Shown here piece after piece: positions 50,874 through 59,290 of a DNA stretch of 64,000 nucleotides; position 1 is the stretch's first letter, and every line of letters begins with the position of its first letter. A program made the translations under genes and the position numbers. The DNA lies in the NCBI RefSeq assembly GCF_000485795.1, contig NZ_AXZL01000044.1, forward strand, positions 1 to 64,000, written 5' to 3'. The DNA is from Shewanella decolorationis S12. Lineage in GTDB: Bacteria > Pseudomonadota > Gammaproteobacteria > Enterobacterales > Shewanellaceae. Under the pieces are notes generated by a model. That model worked only from the letters and a program-made list of their open reading frames with translations, ran no database searches and had not been told where the DNA came from.

Positions 50874-51500
50874 CTAGTTTTTTGGGGTAAGCGACACTAT
50901 CGCAGGGCGCTGGGTCACTGTCGCAAACCATGCCTGAATGTGGGGCAAGGTGTCATCAACTAGAATATCTAAGTTTTTAATAAAGCTAATAAAAACGTAT
51001 GCAGAAATATCGGCAATCGTAAAGTTATCGCTCGCCACATAGCTTGATTTGGCTAATTGTTGGTCTAAGGTCGGCAGGAAGTCAATGACCCGTTGGCGTG
51101 ATTCTGCGCCCCAGGCTTCGACGCAATTTTCCCTGTCTTTGTAAATACCCGTCAGATTTCTAAAGGCTTGAAAGCCGACCATCAATCCTTGTAGCTCGAT
51201 AATGCGCTGCCACATTTCGACTCTGGCACGCTCTAGTGGACTATTACCAAAGAGTGATGTTGCGCTCGGATGGATTTCTTCTAAATAGCGGCAAATAGCA
51301 ACGGATTCACATAGATAGCTGCCATCGTCGAGTTCGAGCAGGGGAATACGGCCGTTTAAGCTTTTGGCTTTAAATTCAGGGCTGAGGTTTTCACCGCCGC
51401 GAATGTCCACACTCACACGTGGAATGTCGATGCCTTTTTCGGCGAGGAAAATACTCACGCGTCTTGCGCTTGGCGTAGGGGCTAATTCATAAAGCTTCAT
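50874..51500 (-). CDS. Glutathione S-transferase family protein
   Basis: The 208 residues begin with MKLYELAPTPSARRVSIFLAEKG, a GST N-terminal domain with Ser in the likely active-site loop. The glutathione-contact segments are NGRIPLLELDDG and CESVAICRYLEE. The C-terminal domain has FTIADISAYVFISFIKNL. Subclass and substrate are not clear. It is first in the two-gene minus-strand unit and starts divergently from a TetR-family regulator, which probably controls it. Confidence 0.88.
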   Translation of the reverse strand: MKLYELAPTPSARRVSIFLAEKGIDIPRVSVDIRGGENLSPEFKAKSLNGRIPLLELDDGSYLCESVAICRYLEEIHPSATSLFGNSPLERARVEMWQRIIELQGLMVGFQAFRNLTGIYKDRENCVEAWGAESRQRVIDFLPTLDQQLAKSSYVASDNFTIADISAYVFISFIKNLDILVDDTLPHIQAWFATVTQRPAIVSLTPKN

Positions 51501-51551
51501 GCTTTTTCCTTCTATTAATCTTTAAGTTTGGCCAAACAGGGCTTTAACGGA

Positions 51552-51595
51552 ACGATCGGTTAGGATAGAATTTACGCCATATCTAAACGGTCAGT
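51552..51595. promoter_or_regulatory. Candidate operator repeats between GST gene and TetR gene
   Basis: ACGATCGGT (51552-51560) and ACGGTCAGT (51587-51595) match at seven of nine positions, 35 bases apart, in the 155-base divergent region. Such GC-cored half-sites are common for TetR-family proteins, but spacing and symmetry are not decisive. Confidence 0.3.
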
Positions 51596-51655
51596 CAAGA
51601 ATGTTTTTACCCCGTGATATTCCGTTTAATGCAGGCATCAATCTAGGTTTGGACC

Positions 51656-52267
51656 ATGGCACGCAGTTGTAATTTTGATAGACAGGAAAAGCTTATCCAG
51701 GCGATGGAGCTGTTTTGGCGAAAGGGATTTGCCGAGACCTCGATTGCCGATCTGGTCGAACACTTAGGGATTAATCGCTTCAGCTTGTATAACAGTTTTG
51801 GCGATAAGCAGAGTTTGTATCGCGAATCCCTGCGCTTTTATCTCGACCATTATTCCTTCGGCGCGAAGGAGCACATTCTGCACGCACAGGCAGGGTTGAG
51901 TGAAATCTTGACCTATTTAGCGCGATTTGTGGCCTTGCAGCGTGAGCAAGAGTACGGCTGCTTTATGCAGAATGCGGTGATGGAAAAATGCCTCGATGAT
52001 GACTGCGTGCAGCAGGAGTGCCAGCGTTTATTTGCCCAGTTGCAGAGTAATTTCACCGATGTTTTACGCTACAGTCAACTACAGGGTGAGTTATCTCAAT
52101 CGGTTCAGCCTGAGTCGCTCGCGGCTTTTTTAGTGCTTCAATTACAAGGGATTAGAGTGCTAGGCAAAGCGAAGGAGTACGCCCTGTTGGATAATGCATT
52201 TAAGGTTTTAAGCGAATACCTTAAGAGTTTGGCGTTGGCGCCACTTAAACCGATTGATGGGAAATAG
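51656..52267 (+). CDS. TetR-family transcriptional regulator
   Basis: The 203-residue protein has an N-terminal TetR helix-turn-helix (FAETSIADLVEHLGINRFSLYNSFGDKQSLY, about 24-54, recognition helix RFSLYNSF) and a C-terminal all-helical ligand and dimer domain with three cysteines (YGCFMQNAVMEKCLDDDCVQQEC, about 102-123) that could be reactive with electrophiles or oxidants. Being divergent from glutathione-transferase genes, an electrophile-responsive repressor (NemR-like in concept) is a reasonable guess. Confidence 0.88.
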   Translation: MARSCNFDRQEKLIQAMELFWRKGFAETSIADLVEHLGINRFSLYNSFGDKQSLYRESLRFYLDHYSFGAKEHILHAQAGLSEILTYLARFVALQREQEYGCFMQNAVMEKCLDDDCVQQECQRLFAQLQSNFTDVLRYSQLQGELSQSVQPESLAAFLVLQLQGIRVLGKAKEYALLDNAFKVLSEYLKSLALAPLKPIDGK

Positions 52268-52291
52268 GGCTTAAGCAAAACGGAAAAGCAT

Positions 52292-52315
52292 GAGGCCAAG
52301 TGAATGCTTGGCCTC
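52292..52315. terminator. Hairpin between convergent TetR and DUF2461 genes
   Basis: GAGGCCAAG (52292-52300) pairs with CTTGGCCTC (52307-52315) around a 6-base loop. A weak T-run (ATGCTTTT) follows on the minus strand only. Confidence 0.5.
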
Positions 52316-52329
52316 GTCAACTGCAAAAA

Positions 52330-53043
52330 CTAAAAGTCCAATTCGAGGGCGAAACATAAGTAGGCCATCAATTGACTACAGTGGGCGAATTGTTCGGCGC
52401 AGTAGCGGGCGGCATCGGCTTGGCAGAGTCGCTCAAAGGGGATTGGTTTTAGCGCGATAAAGTCCTTACGTTTGAGTTCCTCCAGCATTGGGTGATGTTT
52501 ATCGAATCCCTTAGGCGGGCGAGTCAAACTATCACCATCCATCACAAATCCTTGACTGGTTAAGGTCTGCAGCGCCTTTTTATAGCCGTTGGGGTTTTCA
52601 TCGATACAAGTCCGAATGGCATTCAGCACCTTGGATTCGGGATGCCAAATACCGGCGGCAATAAAACATCCATCCTCGGCAATGTGTAAATACAGCCCTG
52701 GTGCATGAACATCTTTACCCTGAAAATGCCTAAACTGGATCCCCACATTGGTCTTGTAGGGCGTTTTGTCGTTGCTAAAACGGCTATCGCGCTGCGGGCG
52801 CATTAAGCTGCCACCGACTTTTTTGGCAACCGCCGTTAATCTTGGGGAAATAGCCACAATATCGGGCTGAATTTGCTCGATAAAATGCAGTGCAGGGGTT
52901 CTGACCTTACTTTCATATTCTTCCTGATGGGCTTTAAACCAGTCGCGGGAGTTATTGAGCGCCAGCCGTTTGAGAAAATCTAAGCTGGCGGCCGTAAATG
53001 CCAACTCGGTTTGGGATTCTGCGGTTAATTTAGTCATGTCCAT
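52330..53043 (-). CDS. DUF2461 family protein
   Basis: The 237-residue protein belongs to the DUF2461 (TIGR02453-type) family. It shows the characteristic LDFLKRLALNNSRDWFKAHQEEYE at the N terminus, then RFSNDKTPYKTNVGIQFRH (near 105-123) and a GLYLHIAEDGCFIAAGIWHPE segment. No function is established for the family. ATG 53043 is used (AAAGG seven bases upstream); ATG 53037 is also possible. It is convergent with the TetR gene and divergent from the TonB receptor gene. Confidence 0.85.
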   Translation of the reverse strand: MDMTKLTAESQTELAFTAASLDFLKRLALNNSRDWFKAHQEEYESKVRTPALHFIEQIQPDIVAISPRLTAVAKKVGGSLMRPQRDSRFSNDKTPYKTNVGIQFRHFQGKDVHAPGLYLHIAEDGCFIAAGIWHPESKVLNAIRTCIDENPNGYKKALQTLTSQGFVMDGDSLTRPPKGFDKHHPMLEELKRKDFIALKPIPFERLCQADAARYCAEQFAHCSQLMAYLCFALELDF

Positions 53044-53189
53044 AAAACCTTTGAGGTGCTTGAGACTGGGATTCCGACCGTTAATCAAAACAGGCTAGTG
53101 TGAGTTGAACAAATGCGCTTGGATATTGCAAATTCTTCGAGCATTTCCCGGCAGTTACCAACAGGTTGTGATTTACATGTAAAGCTAGG

Positions 53190-53204
53190 TGAGAATTATT
53201 CTCA
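53190..53204 (+). promoter_or_regulatory. Fur box
   Basis: TGAGAATTATTCTCA is a perfect 7-1-7 palindrome, one base per arm from the consensus TGATAAT-N-ATTATCA. It lies 65 bases before the TonB-receptor start, so iron-responsive repression by Fur is expected. Confidence 0.88.
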
Positions 53205-53268
53205 TCTTTTGCTTTGATGCCTATAATGCCGCCCTATTTTTTTACACTATGTAACAGGGGATGGGGAG

Positions 53269-55482
53269 ATGGGATATCAACCTAAGAGCAGGATAGCGAA
53301 AACAATGATTGGCTGTGCGGGTTTAACTATATTGCCTGCGTTGCCACTCAATGCTAAGGAAGTATTGGGAGCACCTAAGGTCGAGCCGATTGAGATACTA
53401 CAAGTACATGGCCAGCAATACCGCCGAGCGACCACTATGACTAAGCCGGGTGAGGCGATCATCTCGATGGAGCAAATTGAAGAGATGCAAGCGACCACAT
53501 TTGCTGAGGTTATCGATGATATGGCTGGTGCTCATATCGATGGTGGAACTCGCAGTGGTGGTGAGCGTATCAACCTGTGGGGATTTGGCGAAACCGAAGA
53601 TTTTAATATTTATGTCGATAACGCCCCCGTGGGATTTGAGCAGTATCGCTATGGCTCGTTCTTCTTAGATCCCGATTTAATCAAGCGAGTCGAAGTGATT
53701 AAAGGGGCCCACGATGTCCGCTCGGGTAACGGCGGCTTTGGTGGCTCCATGTATGTTGTGACTAAATCTGCCGATGATTTTCTAAATTACAATCAAAACC
53801 TTGGTGCCCGAGTCAAAGCCAGTTATGCCAGTAATAACGACGCCCAAAGCTACACGGGAACGGTTTATGGACGAGCTAATAAACAACTTTCAGGTTTATT
53901 GCATGTCACTCGTCGTGATGCGGGGGATGTGACGCTCGCCAATGGTGATGAATTTGAATACTCAGGTTATGAGCAAAATAATTACCTCGGCAAACTGGAT
54001 TATGAGCAGGGCGACCATCAACTCATGTTGAGCCTGACCCATTATCTCGACGAAGGCCGTAAGCCTTGGGCCAATCGTCGTGGGCCTATGCCCGCAATTT
54101 CTGACTATAACATCCGTAAATATGGCTCCTATGAACAGGCGCTCTATGCCACTACGGCCTACAACACCTATGAAGACAATACTTGGTCGGCGAATTATCG
54201 CTATTCACCGAGTAATCCTTTAATTGATACCCAAATTGTGGTTTCCCATTCTGCCAATGCACGTCACTGGATCAGGCCGCCAATCGCGTGGGAAAAGATG
54301 ACTGTCTCCGTCGGCAATTTCGGCCATGAATCTTGGTTGGATTACAAGCGTGACTACATTGACATCAACAACTTAAGCATTATTGGGGATCATGAGCTCA
54401 CAACCGGGTTGCAGTTCCGCAGTCTCGATAGGGATTCAATGGTCTTTAACAAAAGTTATGAGAAAAATCCCGAGAAAAACTACGGTTGGTACACCCCTTA
54501 TTATCAGCCCGAAGGGCGCCAGGATACCTATGCAGTGTATCTGCGCGATGCGATTAGCGTGACGGATGAGCTGACCATTACTCCTTCGCTACGCTATGAC
54601 TTTATCTACAGCATTGGCCGTCCCAACATTGCCCCCGATTACAACGATATCGAGGCGGGGCACGATTACAGTTCGACCCACCATTCGGGCTTTTCACCGC
54701 GATTGGGAATCGACTACAAGTTAACATCGAATACTCGAGTGAATTTCGATTATGCGTACAGCTTACAGGCGCCAGTGGTCGATGAAATCTATGCGGTGCA
54801 ATACGCCAAGGCGAGCATAACTGGCACGAGCCGAGATATCGATGTTGAGCGTCTGCACGCCTTTAAACTGGGCTTGATGACACAGCAAACCAGTCTTTTT
54901 GCCGCCCAAGATACGCTTTCAACCCAAGTGACCCTCTTTGCTAACTTAGGGCGTGACGATATTGCCCAGCGCCGTGGGGCAAAGTCCGACCCAAATCAAG
55001 CAATTCAAAGTGGTTACACCAATCTTGACGGCTATGATATCTACGGCGCCGATCTCGAGTCCCAATACCGTTATCAGGATTTCTTCAGTGACTTAGCCGT
55101 TTCTTGGTTACAGGGTGAGCACAGGGGATCGCTCAGAGACAGCCAAGGCGAGGACGAATACCTTGCCAACATTGCGCCGCTGGATATTCGCTTGCGTGTG
55201 GGAATGTACATTACGGATGACATCTCAGTCGCTTGGCAGGGCACTTGGTACGATGCGCAGGATAATGTGCCTCAGGGTGATATTTTTAACGCTGAGTCCC
55301 CAAGTGAGAATTACTTCTTACAAAATATATATTTAGCCTACGAGCCCCAAGAGACTCTAAAAGGACTCAGCGTGCGTTTAATGGCAAAAAACCTGACTAA
55401 CCAGCAAGTGACGCCGTTTCTATCGGATGGAATTCCCGCGCCGGGGCGTGATATTAGGCTCAGTTTAGCTTATGAATTTTAA
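53269..55482 (+). CDS. TonB-dependent outer membrane receptor
   Basis: The 737-residue protein has an N-terminal export signal (cut probably after LNA, about residue 29), a TonB-box-like IEILQVHG (about 42-49), a plug domain (about 60-165, with AGAHIDGGTRSGGERINLWGFGE and VIKGAHDVRSGNGGFGGSMYV) and a 22-strand barrel ending in the typical aromatic LAYEF. A strong Fur box precedes it, so iron, haem or siderophore uptake is likely. The ligand cannot be named; the barrel has the general look of haem/siderophore receptors. No partner transport genes adjoin it. Confidence 0.92.
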   Translation: MGYQPKSRIAKTMIGCAGLTILPALPLNAKEVLGAPKVEPIEILQVHGQQYRRATTMTKPGEAIISMEQIEEMQATTFAEVIDDMAGAHIDGGTRSGGERINLWGFGETEDFNIYVDNAPVGFEQYRYGSFFLDPDLIKRVEVIKGAHDVRSGNGGFGGSMYVVTKSADDFLNYNQNLGARVKASYASNNDAQSYTGTVYGRANKQLSGLLHVTRRDAGDVTLANGDEFEYSGYEQNNYLGKLDYEQGDHQLMLSLTHYLDEGRKPWANRRGPMPAISDYNIRKYGSYEQALYATTAYNTYEDNTWSANYRYSPSNPLIDTQIVVSHSANARHWIRPPIAWEKMTVSVGNFGHESWLDYKRDYIDINNLSIIGDHELTTGLQFRSLDRDSMVFNKSYEKNPEKNYGWYTPYYQPEGRQDTYAVYLRDAISVTDELTITPSLRYDFIYSIGRPNIAPDYNDIEAGHDYSSTHHSGFSPRLGIDYKLTSNTRVNFDYAYSLQAPVVDEIYAVQYAKASITGTSRDIDVERLHAFKLGLMTQQTSLFAAQDTLSTQVTLFANLGRDDIAQRRGAKSDPNQAIQSGYTNLDGYDIYGADLESQYRYQDFFSDLAVSWLQGEHRGSLRDSQGEDEYLANIAPLDIRLRVGMYITDDISVAWQGTWYDAQDNVPQGDIFNAESPSENYFLQNIYLAYEPQETLKGLSVRLMAKNLTNQQVTPFLSDGIPAPGRDIRLSLAYEF

Positions 55483-55615
55483 GGATTAATGTCGATCTAA
55501 AGGATGGGGAAACAGATAACGCATATAAAAAATAGGGTTATCTTGCCTTCCCCCCTGCCGTGAAAAGTCAATTTATGGCATAATCCGCGTTTTATTACGC
55601 ATGTAGACAGAAAAA

Positions 55616-56179
55616 ATGACTGAAAATGAATTGCTAACTCGCTGTGGCGGCAAATGTGAACTCTGCGGAAGCGACGTCGAACTCTCTATTTATGACTTAC
55701 CGGCTTCCGATGGTCATGAAAACGAGATCATGATTTGTGAAAATTGCAGCAGCCAAATCGCCGCACCGGATACCATGGACATGAACCACTGGCGTTGTCT
55801 AAACGACAGCATGTGGAGCCAAGTCCCTGCGGTTCAAGTGATGTCATACCGCATGCTGAAACGCCTAAGCAGCGAAAGCTGGGCGCAGGATTTACTGGAT
55901 ATGCTGTATCTGGAAGAAGATTTGCGTGCTTGGGGCGATGCCGAGGCCGCTGCAGCGAGCGATGATACGCCTCCGACCTTAGACAGCAACGGTGCGGTAC
56001 TGAACGCGGGCGATACCGTAGTTATCATTAAAGATCTCAACGTCAAAGGCACCAGCTTTGTCGCAAAACGCGGCACAGCGGTTCGCAATATCTCGTTGAC
56101 CAACAATCCTGAGCATATCGAGGGCCGTGTGAATGGCACTCGCATCGTGATCCTGACCTGCTTTGTGAAAAAGTCTTAA
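55616..56179 (+). CDS. PhnA/YjdM-family zinc-ribbon protein
   Basis: The 187-residue protein has an N-terminal zinc ribbon (CELCGSD at 14-20 and MICENCSSQ near 41-49), a central helical region, and a C-terminal SH3-like PhnA domain (GAVLNAGDTVVIIKDLNVKGTS through AVRNISLTNNPEHIEGRVNGTRIVILT). Despite the name, the family is not required for phosphonate use in E. coli and its function is unsettled. It is a single gene ending at a strong terminator. Confidence 0.9.
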   Translation: MTENELLTRCGGKCELCGSDVELSIYDLPASDGHENEIMICENCSSQIAAPDTMDMNHWRCLNDSMWSQVPAVQVMSYRMLKRLSSESWAQDLLDMLYLEEDLRAWGDAEAAAASDDTPPTLDSNGAVLNAGDTVVIIKDLNVKGTSFVAKRGTAVRNISLTNNPEHIEGRVNGTRIVILTCFVKKS

Positions 56180-56213
56180 TCGACTCGAGTTTAAGCTGTT
56201 AGCTTGATACCTG

Positions 56214-56247
56214 AACCGCCCAATTTTTACAAATTGGGCGGTTTTTT
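56214..56247. terminator. Terminator between phnA-like gene and MFS gene
   Basis: A perfect 13-bp stem (56214-56226 with 56231-56243, core CCGCCCAA/TTGGGCGG) with a TTAC loop is followed by a T-run; it can serve both converging genes. Confidence 0.92.
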
Positions 56248-56260
56248 ATGTGCTTAAATC

Positions 56261-57457
56261 CTAGGCCATCACTTGTCGATAGTGCTGGGCATAGCCGCTC
56301 GGATTAAATTGCCGCGATAGCAGATAAGCGATGACACTCAGCGCCGCAAGTAATAACCAGGCCATATTAAAGCTTTGGAAATTATCGCGAATAAGTCCCG
56401 CTATCCAAGGTGAGATAGCGGCAATACTGTAGCCAATACCCTGCACAAAGGCGGTTAACTTACCCGCTAACAGCGGATTCTGTTGATGATCCATAGTCAC
56501 AATCAAACTCAGCGGGAAAATGCCACCAATCCCGAGTCCTGCCAGTGCGGCCCAGAGGAATATCGATACCTGTGGTGCGAGGGCGAACCCCATAAAACCA
56601 ATGAGTTGCAACAGACATAGCAAGGCAATAATCGCCCGTCTATCCATCGATTTGCTGGCAAGCCAAGGAAAGACTAAGCCTGCGATCACTTCCATACTGG
56701 TGAGGAAGCCTAAGGCTAATCCTGCCTGGGTTTGGCTATAACCTAACTCGATGGCATAAGGTGCTAACCAAGCGAGCACGCAGACATAACAACTTGTCCC
56801 TAAAGCAAAAAACAGTGCCAATAACCAACTGCGGCGATAGCGCCAAAATGAGTATTCCGCCTGTTTGTCGGTGTGACTCGGCAGGGCAAGATGTTTTCGG
56901 CTGACAATCCATAGCAAGATGGCGATGAGGGCTAACCAAGTCCAATGGCCCAAGCCTGCTCGCCAGCCTAAATCGGCCGCTATAAATGGTGCGCTGCTGG
57001 CGGCCAGTGCCGCTCCGCCCATAATGGCGGTGACATATAAGCCCATCATCAACGGCGTTTTGTCGGCAAAGTTTTGTTTAATCAAAGTAGGCATTAAGGT
57101 TTGGATAAGGGCGATACCCATGCCCGCTAAAAGTGCAGAACAGATCAGCGCATTCGCCGTCTCGACCCAAAAACGCATCGCAGTTGCAATCAGCAGAAAT
57201 AGCAGCGATACAGTCACAGTGTTTGCAAACCCCAAGCCTTTAGCAATCTTAAAACCAACAAAACATCCCATTCCCATGGCGAGGACTGGCAGCAGGGTGA
57301 GCATAGAGGCGAGGGCAAAACTTAAGGAAATATCCTGTTGAATACTCGGCAGTAATGGGCCGACAGAGGCAAGAATGGGGCGCAGATTAAGCCCGATAAG
57401 TAACAGACTAACGCCTATCATCAGTTGATTGCCCCTAGGGGATAAAATATGAGACAT
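56261..57457 (-). CDS. MFS transporter of the CynX/NimT type
   Basis: The 398-residue inner membrane protein has 12 hydrophobic segments with a central loop (RKHLALPSHTDKQAEYSFWR, about 195-215). The start LLLIGLNLRPILASVGPLLP (about 18-37) is characteristic of the CynX/NimT subfamily, named for cyanate and nitroimidazole transport. The substrate here is unknown. AGGAG lies seven bases before the ATG. It is divergent from a MarR regulator with palindromic operators, so regulated efflux is probable. Confidence 0.88.
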   Translation of the reverse strand: MSHILSPRGNQLMIGVSLLLIGLNLRPILASVGPLLPSIQQDISLSFALASMLTLLPVLAMGMGCFVGFKIAKGLGFANTVTVSLLFLLIATAMRFWVETANALICSALLAGMGIALIQTLMPTLIKQNFADKTPLMMGLYVTAIMGGAALAASSAPFIAADLGWRAGLGHWTWLALIAILLWIVSRKHLALPSHTDKQAEYSFWRYRRSWLLALFFALGTSCYVCVLAWLAPYAIELGYSQTQAGLALGFLTSMEVIAGLVFPWLASKSMDRRAIIALLCLLQLIGFMGFALAPQVSIFLWAALAGLGIGGIFPLSLIVTMDHQQNPLLAGKLTAFVQGIGYSIAAISPWIAGLIRDNFQSFNMAWLLLAALSVIAYLLSRQFNPSGYAQHYRQVMA

Positions 57458-57547
57458 CGCATACTCCTATGCAGGGTCGAATAAAAATGGCTAACACAAT
57501 CCGTTGAACTGTATGCATTGTGAAACTGACTTAAACTTCATGAAAAG

Positions 57548-57565
57548 TATCTTTATATAAAGATA
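57548..57565. promoter_or_regulatory. Operator 1 of the MarR/MFS divergent region
   Basis: TATCTTTATATAAAGATA is a perfect 18-bp palindrome midway between the two divergent genes, of the size bound by MarR dimers. Confidence 0.8.
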
Positions 57566-57601
57566 TGTAAATTCTGCGGCAAAATGGTTAGCATGTAAAG
57601 A

Positions 57602-57617
57602 ATCTTTATATAGAGAT
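57602..57617. promoter_or_regulatory. Operator 2 of the MarR/MFS divergent region
   Basis: ATCTTTATATAGAGAT repeats the core of operator 1 with one changed base. It ends 6 bases before the MarR start codon, overlapping the ribosome-site region, which points to autoregulation. Confidence 0.8.
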
Positions 57618-57623
57618 AAAACC

Positions 57624-58160
57624 ATGGCAGAAAATCAATCAGCACTCGATACTCAACAGGCACTCGTAACGTCTGAAGACGGATTGGATAAAATCCTTGG
57701 GCAGTGGCAGGCTCAAGGGGTGACAGAGGATTTGGTCCCGATGGCGGTGTTAGGCCGCATCGCGCGCATAACCAAATATATGGAAAACGCCATAGCCCTG
57801 TGCCACGGCGAATTTGGTTTAGGTCAGGGGGAGTTTGATGTGCTCGCGACGCTTAGACGTTCGGGCGAGCCTTATATGCTATCGCCTTCGCAGCTGTATC
57901 AGAGCATGATGTTAAGCTCCGGTGCCATGACCAGTCGCTTAGACCGGCTTGAAAATAAAGGGCTGATTGCCCGCGAGCACAGTAAGGAAGACCGCCGCGC
58001 CGTGCATGTGTCGCTCACCACACAAGGCAAGTCGTTGATTGACATGGCGCTGCCCAGACATATTCAATGTCAGAGCGCATTATTGGCTGGAGTTTCTAGC
58101 GCTGAGCGTGAAATATTGCAGCAGATATTAAAGACTTGGCTTGCTCACTTTGAACGGTAA
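57624..58160 (+). CDS. MarR-family transcriptional regulator
   Basis: The 178-residue protein has the winged helix-turn-helix core of MarR: LGQGEFDVLATLRRSGEPYMLSPSQLYQSMMLSSGAMTSRLDRLENKGLI (about 72-121) with the wing REHSKEDRRAVHVSLTTQG. The N-terminal 35 residues are an acidic extension before the dimerization helices. It is expected to bind the two AT-rich palindromes upstream and control both itself and the divergent transporter. The ligand is unknown. Confidence 0.9.
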   Translation: MAENQSALDTQQALVTSEDGLDKILGQWQAQGVTEDLVPMAVLGRIARITKYMENAIALCHGEFGLGQGEFDVLATLRRSGEPYMLSPSQLYQSMMLSSGAMTSRLDRLENKGLIAREHSKEDRRAVHVSLTTQGKSLIDMALPRHIQCQSALLAGVSSAEREILQQILKTWLAHFER

Positions 58161-58230
58161 TCGGCTCAGTTTTTGGGGCGAGAGACAAAGTGCCGTATGG
58201 CGCTTTTAGGGATAGCATCAGGGAGTGACT

Positions 58231-59245
58231 ATGGTAAAAAAACGCGAAGCGTTTGAAATTGAAGGCAAGCGAGTCGTTGCGGGCACGCAAATGGGGATAA
58301 AACTCCCCCGCCGCTAAGCTCTATACCGATACCCAACTCGAGATTCATGTGGAAGTGTTCCACGGCCTCAAACCCGGCCCGACACTGTTAGTCTGCGCCG
58401 CCATCCATGGTGATGAGCTCAATGGTATTGAGATCTGTCGTCGGTTACTGGGACGCGTCAATCCGAAGAATCTAACTGGCACTCTGATTGTTGTGCCCAT
58501 AGTCAATGTGTTTGGTTTTATTCAACAATCCCGTTATCTACCCGATAGGCGCGATCTCAATCGTTGTTTCCCCGGCTCGAGCAAAGGTGCGCTGGCGAGC
58601 CGTTTAGCCAATCTTTTTGCTACCCAATTATTGGTGCATGCGACCCATGTGATTGATTTACATACAGGCGCTATCCATAGAGACAACTTGCCGCAGATCC
58701 GCTGCGATACTGGCGATGCAACCATGTTAGCCATGGCCAATGCCTTCGGCGCGCCACTTATCATGCACTCCAAGGCGCGCAGCGTGTCGATGCGTGGCTA
58801 TGCGAATCAGCAGGGTATTCCCTGTATTTTGTATGAGGCGGGTGAGGCACTGCGCTTTAGTGAGCTTGCGATTAAGTCGGGGCTCAAGGGCGTACTCAAT
58901 GTGATGCGCAGCCTTGGTATGCTCAAGGGGCGAGTCAGTAACAAGGTCGCCAGCGTGAGTGCAATACGCAGTTATTGGGTTCGCAGTGAGTCCGATGGTT
59001 TGGTGAATATGAAGCTTAAACTCGGGCAGCGGGTTAACAAGGGATACATTATCGCCCATATTGTGAGTCCGCATGGCGGTGATAGCGTAGCCATTCGCGC
59101 GCCAACCGATGGCATTATCATAGGGATCAGCAATATACCCGTGACCAACGAAGGTGAGGGAATGTTCCATATTGCGCAGTTCGAAGGCGATGAAATTGAA
59201 ATAGCTAACGAACAACTTGATGAGTTTTTAATGGAATATGCTTAA
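58231..59245 (+). pseudogene. Succinylglutamate desuccinylase/aspartoacylase-family gene interrupted by a one-base frameshift
   Basis: The true start is ATG 58231 with GGGAG six bases upstream, giving MVKKREAFEIEGKRVVAGTQ then MGIKLPRR and a TAA at 58315-58317. One base too many in the CCCCC run at 58305-58309 causes this; with four C the frame reads IKLPAAKLYTDTQLEIHVEVF and continues to 59245 as a 337-residue protein of usual family length. The rest is intact: zinc ligands in AAIHGDELNG and VIDLHTGAIH, and a C-terminal barrel-like module (RAPTDGIIIGISNIPVTNEGEGMFHIAQF). The downstream frame alone has only a GTG start without ribosome site and lacks the N-terminal strand, so the gene is broken as written, or the base is a sequencing error or a phase-variable site. 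Confidence 0.85.
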
Positions 59246-59290
59246 ATTTCAGTGAGTTTAAAGCTATGTATTATGGTCATTATTGATGCT

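Noticed and set aside
58349..59245. Reading the deacylase as an intact gene starting at GTG 58349
   Set aside because: No ribosome site there, the N-terminal strand would be lost, and a perfect start with matching N-terminal residues exists at 58231 in the other frame.
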